DNA from: Crocinitomix sp.
GTDB lineage: Bacteria; Bacteroidota; Bacteroidia; Flavobacteriales_D; Crocinitomicaceae
Length of the DNA: 5,588 bases
Reading direction: 5' to 3'
Assembly: GCA_020849935.1 (NCBI GenBank)
Contig: JADZFJ010000141.1
Span: forward strand, 1-5,588
How positions within the stretch are numbered: position 1 is the stretch's first letter; each line of letters starts with the position of its first letter. Below are positions 1 through 5,573 of this stretch, in pieces. The notes under the pieces were generated by a model. The model worked only from the letters and a program-made list of their open reading frames with translations, had not been told where the DNA came from and searched no databases. The position numbers were made by a program, and so were the translations under genes.

Positions 1-533
1 ATTATTACGAAAATGGAAAAAAGGAACAAGAAGGTTCGTACGCAGCCAATAAATTAAAAGGCGAATGGAATTGGTATTATGTGAATGGAACCTTGCAACG
101 AAAAGAGTTTTTTAATAAAAATGAACAATTAGAAGGTCTGGTGGTTGAATATGATTCGTTGGGCAATGAAATCGCCAAGGGAGAATATTATAATGGAGTG
201 CGAGAAGGAGAGTGGTTTTACCATGTGGGAGATTATAAGGAGATTGGGGCATTTTCTGCAGGGTTAGAAAATGGGGTTTGGAATTATTATTACAAAAATG
301 GTAAATTAGCTTTTACTGGCGAGTTTGTCGAAGGGCAACGAAAAGGAAAACATATTTATTATCACACCAACGGATTGATAAAAGAAGTAGGAAAATATGT
401 TGGAGGTGTAAAACATGGCAAATGGATTTCTTACAATACCAAAGGAGAACAAATCCAAGAATTAGAATACAAACGAGGGGAATTAGACAGAATAGACGGT
501 TTTAAAGTTATACCAATTGTTGAAGAAAATTAA
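1..533 (+). CDS. MORN-like repeat protein, 3' part (YwqK-type antitoxin-like repeats)
   Basis: The reading frame is open from the window edge (first full codon at position 3) to TAA at 531-533, giving 176 visible residues; the true start lies upstream. A GTG at 81 sits in the middle of a repeat unit and is not a credible start. The visible protein is almost entirely units of about 23 residues with the pattern G-x-[YF]-x-x-G-x-x-x-G-x-W-x-x-[YH]-x-x-x-G, for example GEYYNGVREGEW and GKYVGGVKHGKW; I count about six units plus a degenerate tail. This matches the MORN/YwqK-antitoxin-like repeat proteins common in Bacteroidetes, which fold as extended beta-hairpin arrays. Many have no proven role, and the 'antitoxin' label of the family is not evidence of function here. 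The stop overlaps the kinase start (TAATG), so the two are probably co-transcribed and translationally coupled. Whether a signal peptide exists cannot be seen. Family call is firm; function is unknown. Confidence 0.85.
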   Translation, partial: YYENGKKEQEGSYAANKLKGEWNWYYVNGTLQRKEFFNKNEQLEGLVVEYDSLGNEIAKGEYYNGVREGEWFYHVGDYKEIGAFSAGLENGVWNYYYKNGKLAFTGEFVEGQRKGKHIYYHTNGLIKEVGKYVGGVKHGKWISYNTKGEQIQELEYKRGELDRIDGFKVIPIVEEN

Positions 534-2920
534 TGTTAATTGCACGAGAAATAAAAGATAATCGTTCGTTCTCCATCATCAAACTCTACGATAATTCGTT
601 TGTGTTTATGGTACCACTTTTGGTGGTTTTAATCTGTTTGTCGATAGGCTATAGTTTTGGTATTGATAAGGTCCTGCATTTAGTGAATATCCTGGCCGGT
701 TTTCTGTTTTTTAAAGCAACAAGAAACATCAAAATAATTGACGAACATCAAGTATGTTTTCATCAAGTATTTGTGGTGGTGGCTGTTTTGATTAGTATTT
801 TTACTTTTATCATCACCAAACAAACTACCGATTTATATATTTTACTTTTTGTGGGTGCTATCGCCCATTTTTTATTGATTGAAGTAAAAACCACCCTGTC
901 TTATTTTATTGCTTACCACGCATTTTTAATTGTTTTTGCACTTCAAAATAAAGGACTTATTGCCACAGAATTAATTATTTTTTCAGGGGTATTTTCATTC
1001 ATGTCATTGTTTGTCAATAATTGGTTAACCCAATTAATTCAAAAAAGCCGCGAGGTATTTATATCAGAAAAAAAATTCCGATTACTGTTTGATGAAGGAA
1101 ATAATGCGGTCCTGCTACTAAAAAAAAATAAAACCCACGAATTTGAAATTATCGACTCCAATTCGAATAGTGAGCTAATTTTTCTTTATTCAAAAGACGA
1201 ACTAAAAAACAAAGTATTTAAGGACCTACTTCTTTGTGACGAACTAAAAAAAGAAGAATTTTGTGCGGCCATACGAGAATTAAAAAATCATGAGCGTTTG
1301 GAGTTTGAACTTGAATTTCAAGGAAAAAACAAAAGAACATTTTTTGCTGAATTTTCTATTGTTGGTTTAACGATCAATTTAGAAATTCACATACAAGTCA
1401 TTATAAAAGATCTCACCGCGCAAAAAATTAATGAGACCGAACGTTTGCGTACCGAGCTGATAGAACAAACCAACAAACAGCTTTCCGAAGAAATTGAAAA
1501 ACATAAAAACACACAAAAGTTTTTAATCGAAAACACCTCTAAATTAAACGCCTTATTTGAGAGCTCGAGCAATTTATTTATGTTAACCATGGATAGAGAC
1601 CTCAACATCTCCTCATTTAATTCGAGTTTTAAACGAATGATGAAACTCTATTTGGACGTTGAGGTAGAAATAGGCAATGATTTCTTAAAAACCTTCCCCA
1701 TCGAACCAGCGGCATACAGTGCCTTGATTAAAAAGTTTAAAAAAGCTTTACGCGGCGAATCAGTCGAACTCATTAGCCATTTTTCTACCAACCGCGGGGA
1801 AATTTGGATTGAGTCGTTTATAAGTCCCGTAAAAGTTGGGGAAGAGGACATCAAAGAAATCGCCTTTATTGCCCATAACATTACAGAAAAGGTAGAAAAC
1901 GAGAAAAAAATCATCGAAAGCGAAGAAAATAATCGCGCAACGGTTTCAGCCATTCCGGATATGTTGTTTAAAATAGACAAAAAAGGGTATTTTATTGATT
2001 ACCGATTAAATGAAGTAGGTGAGGATTTATTAAACAAATTTGCGCACACGCAAGACTTAATCGGGAAACACATTTTCGACGTAATAAAACATAAAAAACA
2101 AGGAATTTCCTTTTTGTATAATGTCAAAAAAGCCTTAAGAACAGGTCAAGTACACACTAAAAATTTTATGATCCCTTTTATCATCGGAAAAACTGAAAAA
2201 GCCATGGTTTTTGAAAACAGGTATTCACGGGTAAATGCCAACGAGGTCATTGTAATTACCAGGGACATCACGGACAATATCGAATTTGAAACACAACTCA
2301 TCAATTCGGTAAAAGAAAAAGAAATCCTGCTCAAAGAAGTGCATCACCGGGTAAAAAATAATTTGCAGGTAATTAGCAGTATTTTGAACCTACAATCTTC
2401 GTACGTCGATGATGAAAAAACCTTAGAAATCATCAACGAAAGTCAAAACCGAATTCGGTCCATGTCTTATATCCACGAAAGTTTGTATCAAACCAAAGAT
2501 TTTTCTTCGATCGATTTCCATGATTATATCACCAATTTGGTTCAAAACCTGGTGCATTCCTACCAGATCTTTTCAGGAAAAACCAAGTTAAATTTAGACA
2601 TTGCGCGGGTGCAATTAGGTTTAGATCAAGCCATTCCTTGCGGTCTAATTTTAAACGAATTAGTTTCAAACTCACTGAAACACGCGTATTCAGAGGCAGG
2701 GGGCGAAATCCAAATTGAAATTAAAGAAGAAAATAATAAAGTAATAATAAGGGTCGAGGATTTTGGATCGGGACTCCCGAAAGGATTTAAAATAGAAGAG
2801 AGTGAAACCTTAGGTTTAGGCCTAGTGGACACCCTGATCGACCAAATAGACGGCGAACTAATCTTAAAAACAGAAACGGGAACCAAATATTTGATTATAT
2901 TTGAAAAGCAAGTTTTGTAA
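533..2920 (+). CDS. membrane-bound PAS-containing sensor histidine kinase, HisKA_2 type
   Basis: This is a 795-residue sensor kinase expected to autophosphorylate on histidine and pass the phosphate to the adjacent response regulator. Residues 22-166 hold about six hydrophobic segments (near 22-43, 47-60, 76-95, 100-117, 121-138, 143-166) with only short loops, so the input module is buried in the inner membrane. Three PAS-like domains follow at about 180-295, 331-452 and 464-580, each ending in an I-x-D/N-[IL]-T type motif (IIKDLT, IAHNIT, ITRDIT). A charged helical linker lies at about 296-335. The transmitter begins near 590. The phosphoacceptor is His605 in EVHHRVKNNLQ, the HisKA_2 (PF07568) signature. 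The ATPase domain has an N box around Asn708-Asn713 (ILNELVSNSLKHA), a G1 box with Asp743 and Gly745/Gly747, and a G2 box GLGL at 761-764, so it looks catalytically intact. No receiver or HPt domain is fused. The ATG at 533 overlaps the upstream stop; the next Met (26) lies inside the first helix, so 533 is preferred. Two tandem TAA stops end it. The signal sensed is not identifiable. Confidence 0.93.
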   Translation: MLIAREIKDNRSFSIIKLYDNSFVFMVPLLVVLICLSIGYSFGIDKVLHLVNILAGFLFFKATRNIKIIDEHQVCFHQVFVVVAVLISIFTFIITKQTTDLYILLFVGAIAHFLLIEVKTTLSYFIAYHAFLIVFALQNKGLIATELIIFSGVFSFMSLFVNNWLTQLIQKSREVFISEKKFRLLFDEGNNAVLLLKKNKTHEFEIIDSNSNSELIFLYSKDELKNKVFKDLLLCDELKKEEFCAAIRELKNHERLEFELEFQGKNKRTFFAEFSIVGLTINLEIHIQVIIKDLTAQKINETERLRTELIEQTNKQLSEEIEKHKNTQKFLIENTSKLNALFESSSNLFMLTMDRDLNISSFNSSFKRMMKLYLDVEVEIGNDFLKTFPIEPAAYSALIKKFKKALRGESVELISHFSTNRGEIWIESFISPVKVGEEDIKEIAFIAHNITEKVENEKKIIESEENNRATVSAIPDMLFKIDKKGYFIDYRLNEVGEDLLNKFAHTQDLIGKHIFDVIKHKKQGISFLYNVKKALRTGQVHTKNFMIPFIIGKTEKAMVFENRYSRVNANEVIVITRDITDNIEFETQLINSVKEKEILLKEVHHRVKNNLQVISSILNLQSSYVDDEKTLEIINESQNRIRSMSYIHESLYQTKDFSSIDFHDYITNLVQNLVHSYQIFSGKTKLNLDIARVQLGLDQAIPCGLILNELVSNSLKHAYSEAGGEIQIEIKEENNKVIIRVEDFGSGLPKGFKIEESETLGLGLVDTLIDQIDGELILKTETGTKYLIIFEKQVL

Positions 2921-2935
2921 TAAATCTACGTTTTT

Positions 2936-3697
2936 ATGAGTAAAACAAATGTATTAGTTGTTGAAGATGAAAGCATTGTATCGAAAGATATTCAGCAAAG
3001 CCTAAAAAAATTGGGTTATAATGTGGTGGGAGCAGCTTCAACAGGTGAAAGAGCATTTGAATTAGCCATGTCTGAATCGCCAGATATTATCCTTATGGAC
3101 ATCATGTTAAAAGGAAGTATTAACGGAATTGAAACAGCAGAAAGAATAAAAAAAGAATTGCATATCCCTGTTGTCTATCTAACAGCCTATGCCGATGAAG
3201 CAACACTTTCAAAAGCAAAAATCACCGAACCTTACGGCTATATCATAAAACCATTTAAAGAAGTTGATTTGCACACCTCAATCGAAATGGCTTTGTATAA
3301 ATACATTAAAGAACGAGAGGTATTAAAAGAACGCGATCTTTTTTATTCATTAATTGAGGGAAAAGACATCAAAGAATCCAAAGACTTTATTTTTGTCAAA
3401 TCAAAAAATCGATTGATAAAAATAAAAACAATGGATATTTATTATGTCGAGGCTTTGAAAGATTATGTGGTGATAAACACGTTAGAAACACGCTACACCG
3501 TTCATTCAACCATGAAAGACATTGTCAGCAAAATTTCAGACGATCAATTTATACGAGTTCACCGCTCATTCATTGTGCGGGTGGATAAAATTGCCGCCAT
3601 CGAATATCCAAACCTGCATTTAGAAAAAGACAAAAAAACAATTCCAATTGGCGGTTCGTACAAAGACGATTTAATGAACCGATTAAATTTGGTGTAG
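2936..3697 (+). CDS. LytTR-family response regulator
   Basis: This 253-residue protein is a receiver domain joined to a DNA-binding LytTR domain, so it should act as a cytoplasmic transcription regulator. The receiver spans about 4-122 with the acidic pair Glu10-Asp11, phosphoacceptor Asp55 (ILMDIML), Thr83 (YLTAYAD) and Lys105 (IIKPF), all in the expected order. Its insertion KGSINGIE after the Asp and the YLTAYAD/EPYGYIIKPF motifs are typical of receivers paired with HisKA_2 kinases. A charged linker (about 123-145) leads to LytTR at about 150-250, recognisable from FIFVKSKNRLIKI, YYVEALKDYVVI, the RVHRSFIV segment and IPIGGSYKDDL near the end. It starts 15 bases after the kinase stop with no Shine-Dalgarno sequence, so it is very likely the kinase's partner in one operon. 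Target promoters cannot be named: LytTR sites are short paired repeats, and I did not find a convincing one in this window. In related bacteria LytTR regulators act on diverse functions, so no process is assigned. Confidence 0.95.
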   Translation: MSKTNVLVVEDESIVSKDIQQSLKKLGYNVVGAASTGERAFELAMSESPDIILMDIMLKGSINGIETAERIKKELHIPVVYLTAYADEATLSKAKITEPYGYIIKPFKEVDLHTSIEMALYKYIKEREVLKERDLFYSLIEGKDIKESKDFIFVKSKNRLIKIKTMDIYYVEALKDYVVINTLETRYTVHSTMKDIVSKISDDQFIRVHRSFIVRVDKIAAIEYPNLHLEKDKKTIPIGGSYKDDLMNRLNLV

Positions 3698-3711
3698 GAC
3701 CTTAATGTCCT
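3696..3711. terminator. weak hairpin between convergent genes, possible terminator
   Basis: AGGAC (3696-3700) and GTCCT (3707-3711) form a perfect 5-bp stem with a 6-base loop, CTTAAT, across the junction where the regulator stop (TAG) and the SCO stop (TAA on the minus strand) face each other. A short T run (3720-3723 area) follows only about eight bases later on the plus strand, and no T run follows on the minus strand. The position suits a bidirectional terminator but the stem is short, so this is a weak call. Confidence 0.2.
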
Positions 3712-4415
3712 GGATACTCCTTTTTCAAATCATAAATATCCAAAATCATGGCTGATACCTTATCAGGGTCAGTGCCATCATACATCCCTCTAATTCGCCC
3801 GTCCGGATCAATCAACACAAAATTTTCAGTGTGAATAAAGTCAGATTCATCCCCGTGCGAATAATTCGGATTCGCTTCGTCAGGCACCACTAAATAAGAT
3901 TTGCGCGCCATCAAATACAAATCCTTTTTACTTCCTGTCAAAAACCACCATTTGCTGTGGTCTGCTCCAAAGCGTTGGGCATATTTATACATTACCTCAA
4001 CCGAATCAATTTTAGGGTTCACAGTATGGCTTAAAATCAAAAACTGCGGGTCGTCCATAAATTCATCCTGCACCCGTTTTAATTGCGTGGTCATTTTCGG
4101 ACAAATTCCAGCGCAGGTAGTAAAGAAAAAATCCGCCACAAAAATATGTCCCGAAACATCCGCCTTTGTAATCGTATCGCCCAATTGATTTAAAAAAGAA
4201 AAATCCCCAATCGTGTGGTCCTTTTTTTTGTCATGCAAACTACTGTCCACCAAATCCGGATTCACATCCGATGGGTTGTACACCTTTAAGCGGTTATTTT
4301 GGTTTCTATTCGATGTCGAATCAGGGTCGTCCGAATAATGATTTAAATTTAAAATCACCGCAATGGTAATTCCCGTAATTAAAATGGCCAAAAACGCAAG
4401 AATTCGATACCGCAT
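3702..4415 (-). CDS. SCO1/SenC family copper chaperone
   Basis: This 237-residue protein belongs to the SCO1/SenC family of membrane-anchored, thioredoxin-fold proteins. Members deliver copper to, or keep reduced, the CuA centre of cytochrome c oxidase. Residues 5-24 form a single N-terminal membrane helix without a lipobox Cys, followed by a polar spacer (about 28-65), so the domain should face the periplasm. The core shows FFFTTCAGICPKM with the metal-binding Cys101 and Cys105 (CxxxC), the third ligand His195 in DFIHTENF, and the family's LIDPDG turn (201-206), so all copper ligands are present. Its length is normal for the family. It is convergent with the regulator, 4 bases from its stop. 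No oxidase subunit gene lies nearby, and the upstream side is non-coding with its own promoter match. ATG at 4415 is chosen because it directly precedes the membrane helix. The family is clear; the exact oxidase partner is inferred only. Confidence 0.94.
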   Translation of the reverse strand: MRYRILAFLAILITGITIAVILNLNHYSDDPDSTSNRNQNNRLKVYNPSDVNPDLVDSSLHDKKKDHTIGDFSFLNQLGDTITKADVSGHIFVADFFFTTCAGICPKMTTQLKRVQDEFMDDPQFLILSHTVNPKIDSVEVMYKYAQRFGADHSKWWFLTGSKKDLYLMARKSYLVVPDEANPNYSHGDESDFIHTENFVLIDPDGRIRGMYDGTDPDKVSAMILDIYDLKKEYPGH

Positions 4416-4434
4416 ACCAAAACAAATTTTAGTG

Positions 4435-4466
4435 CAAAGTTAAGGCTTAATTCTGGTAAACAAAAA
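4435..4466 (-). promoter_or_regulatory. Bacteroidetes-type promoter for the SCO gene
   Basis: On the minus strand TTTTTG (4466-4461) is followed after 18 bases by TAACTTTG (4442-4435), matching the phylum's -33 TTG / -7 TAnnTTTG consensus. Transcription would start near 4430, giving a leader of roughly 15 bases before the ATG at 4415. That leader is AT-rich and lacks a Shine-Dalgarno sequence, as is usual in this phylum. The motif match is seen; its activity is inferred. Confidence 0.55.
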
Positions 4467-4515
4467 GTGATTTTTGATAGTTTTAATAATCAGCCGAACC
4501 TAATCCCGCTAGTCG

Positions 4516-4551
4516 CTTTAGTTGTTGTTTTGCTGCATAAGTCAACTAAAG
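4516..4551. repeat. 9-bp perfect inverted repeat with 18-base loop
   Basis: CTTTAGTTG (4516-4524) is the exact reverse complement of CAACTAAAG (4543-4551). The right arm can also fold with the bases after it (CAACT-AA-AGTTG, 4543-4554), so two hairpins compete. On the plus strand the right arm is followed by TTGTTTTT (4552-4559), a terminator-like T tract, though no upstream plus-strand gene needs one here: the nearest gene, SCO, reads the other way. It could be a remnant of a dispersed repeat element or part of a small RNA. Function is not determined. Confidence 0.5.
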
Positions 4552-4559
4552 TTGTTTTT

Positions 4560-4642
4560 CCGGTTTCCTCCGGTCACCATCAAACAACAAGTTTCCTACA
4601 TGCACCAACCCACCAAGCTGCCGCTATTATCGGGGGTAGGAG
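4560..4642. other. non-coding stretch upstream of the toxin-antitoxin pair
   Basis: The gap between the SCO start and the antitoxin start is 410 bases. This part of it holds no credible gene on either strand. It is more GC-rich than its surroundings, with CCGG-TTTCCT-CCGG (4560-4573) and a CCGCTATTATCGGGGG patch around 4620-4635 that could form weak hairpins. The composition differs from the flanking genes and suggests inserted or repeat-derived DNA. Nothing further can be assigned. Confidence 0.4.
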
Positions 4643-4754
4643 GTGAGGGTTGATTTTGAGATTTGAGTGTGGGGTTGTTTTATGGAAGACAAACTTTTTT
4701 ATCACGGTTGGTTCAGAAATAAAATTTAAATATTTGTGAGGGGTTGTTTTTGAT
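4643..4754 (+). repeat. three imperfect direct repeats, GTGAGGGGTTGTTTTTGAT type
   Basis: Three related units of about 18-19 bases lie in the same orientation: 4643-4660 (GTGAGGGTTGATTTTGAG), 4667-4684 (GTGTGGGGTTGTTTTATG) and 4736-4754 (GTGAGGGGTTGTTTTTGAT). The core GGGGTTGTTTT is identical in the second (4671-4681) and third (4740-4750). The third unit coincides with the predicted -33 region of the antitoxin promoter. They could be binding sites for a regulator or remnants of a local duplication. The repeats are seen directly; the role is inferred. Confidence 0.55.
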
Positions 4755-4789
4755 AAGGCTTTACGTTAATTTTGGGTGAATAACAACCC
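4741..4789. promoter_or_regulatory. inverted repeat flanking the toxin-antitoxin promoter, candidate operator
   Basis: GGGTTGTTTTT (4741-4751) and AATAACAACCC (4779-4789) are inverted copies matching at 10 of 11 positions, 27 bases apart. One arm covers the -33 element and the other covers the expected start point, so a protein bound to both would block RNA polymerase. Type II toxin-antitoxin operons are normally self-repressed by the antitoxin or the complex, which makes this a natural operator candidate. The repeat is seen; the binding is inferred. Confidence 0.4.
4744..4774 (+). promoter_or_regulatory. predicted promoter of the toxin-antitoxin operon
   Basis: TTG at 4744-4746 is followed after 20 bases by TAATTTTG (4767-4774), an exact match to TAnnTTTG with spacing allowed for the Bacteroidetes primary sigma factor. 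The expected transcription start is near 4780, leaving a leader of about 45 bases before the antitoxin ATG at 4826. Confidence 0.55.
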
Positions 4790-4791
4790 GT

Positions 4792-4808
4792 TTTGATTTT
4801 GGATCAAA
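4792..4808 (+). repeat. short leader hairpin ahead of the antitoxin
   Basis: TTTGAT (4792-4797) and ATCAAA (4803-4808) form a 6-bp AT-rich stem with a 5-base loop, 17 bases before the antitoxin ATG. It would lie in the leader mRNA. It may be a second regulator half-site pair or of no consequence; the stem is weak. Confidence 0.25.
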
Positions 4809-4825
4809 CATAAAAACACTTCGAA

Positions 4826-4981
4826 ATGAAAAAGGTAAATGATGATTGGTATGACGATTTGAGTAAAGAAGAGAAACGCGCCATCCAGAAAGGTCTTAAT
4901 GATTTAAAAAAAGGGAATACACACAGCAGTGATGATGTTAGAAAATCAATCCTCAAAAGAATTGAAAACAAATCCTCATGA
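4826..4981 (+). CDS. small antitoxin of a type II toxin-antitoxin pair
   Basis: A 51-residue, highly charged protein is encoded directly before the toxin, its TGA overlapping the toxin ATG (ATGA, 4978-4981). The sequence DDWYDDLSKEEKRAIQKG, then a Gly-Asn-Thr/Ser-Ser turn, then a DDVRKSILKRI helix, resembles the short helical antitoxins that precede RelE/ParE-family toxins in Bacteroidetes. In that family a pattern of W-x-x-x-L-S-x-x-[EQ] and a later 's-x-[ED]-[ED]-v' helix is usual. It should bind and neutralise the toxin in the cytoplasm. No ribbon-helix-helix or helix-turn-helix domain is visible and the protein is short, so direct DNA binding is not obvious. ATG 4826 is the first in-frame Met after the predicted promoter; there is no Shine-Dalgarno sequence. 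The call rests mainly on position, overlap and general sequence style. Confidence 0.8.
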   Translation: MKKVNDDWYDDLSKEEKRAIQKGLNDLKKGNTHSSDDVRKSILKRIENKSS

Positions 4982-5256
4982 GAATTATTTGGTCCGATGC
5001 TACCAAAGCATCTTACGAAAAACTTATCGATCGTTTACTTGAAAGATGGGAAATTGAGGTGGCTTTAAATCTTGAAAAACTGTTTATAGAACTTGAAGAA
5101 AACCTTACGAATAATAAATATTTGTGTCCAGAATCAAAAAAAACAGGGCTGCGAAAGTGTACAATTCATAAATTGACCTCATTAATCTATCGAATCGAAG
5201 GAGAAAGAATAGAAATCATTAATGTTTTACCCAACAGAACAAACCACAACTATTAA
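4978..5256 (+). CDS. RelE/ParE-family toxin
   Basis: This 92-residue protein has the length and pattern of the RelE/ParE toxin superfamily. It opens with beta-strand RIIWSDAT followed by two helices (about 10-43, containing Y13, the W24 region and an LEKLFIELEENL helix). A central strand pair, LRKCTIHKLTSLIYRIEG (58-75), is the family's R-K-C-x-I-x-x-x-x-x-L-x-Y-R-I signature, and it ends with IEIINVLPNRTNHN, where Arg86 sits near the C-terminus. Superfamily members either cleave ribosome-bound mRNA (RelE-like) or inhibit gyrase (ParE-like); the sequence alone does not settle which, though the layout is closer to the ParE-like toxins annotated in flavobacteria. The open frame is undamaged. 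The 4-base overlap with the antitoxin gene indicates translational coupling, so antitoxin is made first. No Shine-Dalgarno sequence precedes it. Confidence 0.88.
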   Translation: MRIIWSDATKASYEKLIDRLLERWEIEVALNLEKLFIELEENLTNNKYLCPESKKTGLRKCTIHKLTSLIYRIEGERIEIINVLPNRTNHNY

Positions 5257-5269
5257 TAGAAAAGGATGT

Positions 5270-5310
5270 CCTTATGAATTTTTTAAAAGCGAAGTCCACA
5301 ACCTTATGAA
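5270..5310 (+). repeat. 9-base direct repeat CCTTATGAA downstream of the toxin
   Basis: CCTTATGAA occurs at 5270-5278 and again at 5302-5310, 32 bases apart start to start (about three helical turns), in the 89-base gap between the toxin and the next gene. It could be a pair of regulator sites for the downstream gene or a chance pair in AT-rich DNA. No clear TAnnTTTG promoter or terminator was found in this gap. Confidence 0.3.
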
Positions 5311-5345
5311 CGCAAAAGCGTATATTTATTTTGAATTATAATTTA

Positions 5346-5573
5346 ATGAAAAAAGCAGTAATCATCTTTTGTTTGGTAGTATGCTTACTCATTTTTTTTT
5401 CGGCATGTTACTTGCTTATTCTAACCATTATAGGAATTAACCAAACCTCGAACCCAAGTGGAGTAGAATTTCGTGGATATACACATGCGGCTATAGTCAT
5501 TTCATCTGTGCTTTTTTTTGTTTCTACACCAACATTAATTTATCTTATTTATTGGTTGAAAAAGAATAGGTAA
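5346..5573 (+). CDS. small two-helix membrane protein, function unknown
   Basis: I do not recognise this 75-residue protein. It has two strongly hydrophobic segments, about 4-30 and 48-71, joined by a polar loop (NQTSNPSGVEFRGYTH), and ends in the basic tail LKKNR. With MKK at the start and KKNR at the end, both termini are likely cytoplasmic and the loop periplasmic. FSAC (18-21) vaguely resembles a lipobox but lacks the -3 Leu, and the hydrophobic run continues well past the Cys, so a lipoprotein is unlikely. ATG at 5346 is preferred over an in-frame TTG at 5331 because it is a standard start directly before the first helix. Tandem TAA codons end it. It lies 89 bases after the toxin in the same direction, so co-transcription is possible but not shown. 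The hydrophobic pattern and clean start and stop support a real gene. Confidence 0.6.
   Translation: MKKAVIIFCLVVCLLIFFSACYLLILTIIGINQTSNPSGVEFRGYTHAAIVISSVLFFVSTPTLIYLIYWLKKNR

Noticed and set aside
81..533. GTG at 81 as the start of the repeat protein
   Set aside because: The frame stays open to the window edge and the upstream residues (EGSYAANKLKGEWNWYY) continue the same repeat pattern, so the gene is truncated by the window.
1..533. Repeat protein as a working antitoxin
   Set aside because: The YwqK antitoxin label is a family name for these repeats; the neighbour is a histidine kinase, not a toxin.
1387..2886. Four minus-strand open frames (62-110 residues) inside the kinase gene
   Set aside because: They lie opposite conserved PAS, HisKA_2 and ATPase coding sequence, are Ser/Leu/Ile-rich as expected of antisense frames, and show no domain.
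3901..4188. 95-residue open frame on the plus strand inside the SCO gene
   Set aside because: It is antisense to a well-supported SCO protein with all copper ligands, has no recognisable domain and no promoter match; it is a shadow frame.
4682..4729. 15-codon frame starting ATG GAA GAC in the gap before the antitoxin
   Set aside because: Too short, with no promoter or start-site support; it sits among repeats and is probably chance.
4643..4754. CRISPR array or integron attC site
   Set aside because: Only three imperfect units with unequal spacing (24 and 69 bases), no spacers of constant length, no cas genes, no integrase and no attC core pair.
5274..5309. 11-codon frame starting at ATG 5274 after the toxin
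   Set aside because: Too short and without features; it partly overlaps the direct repeat.
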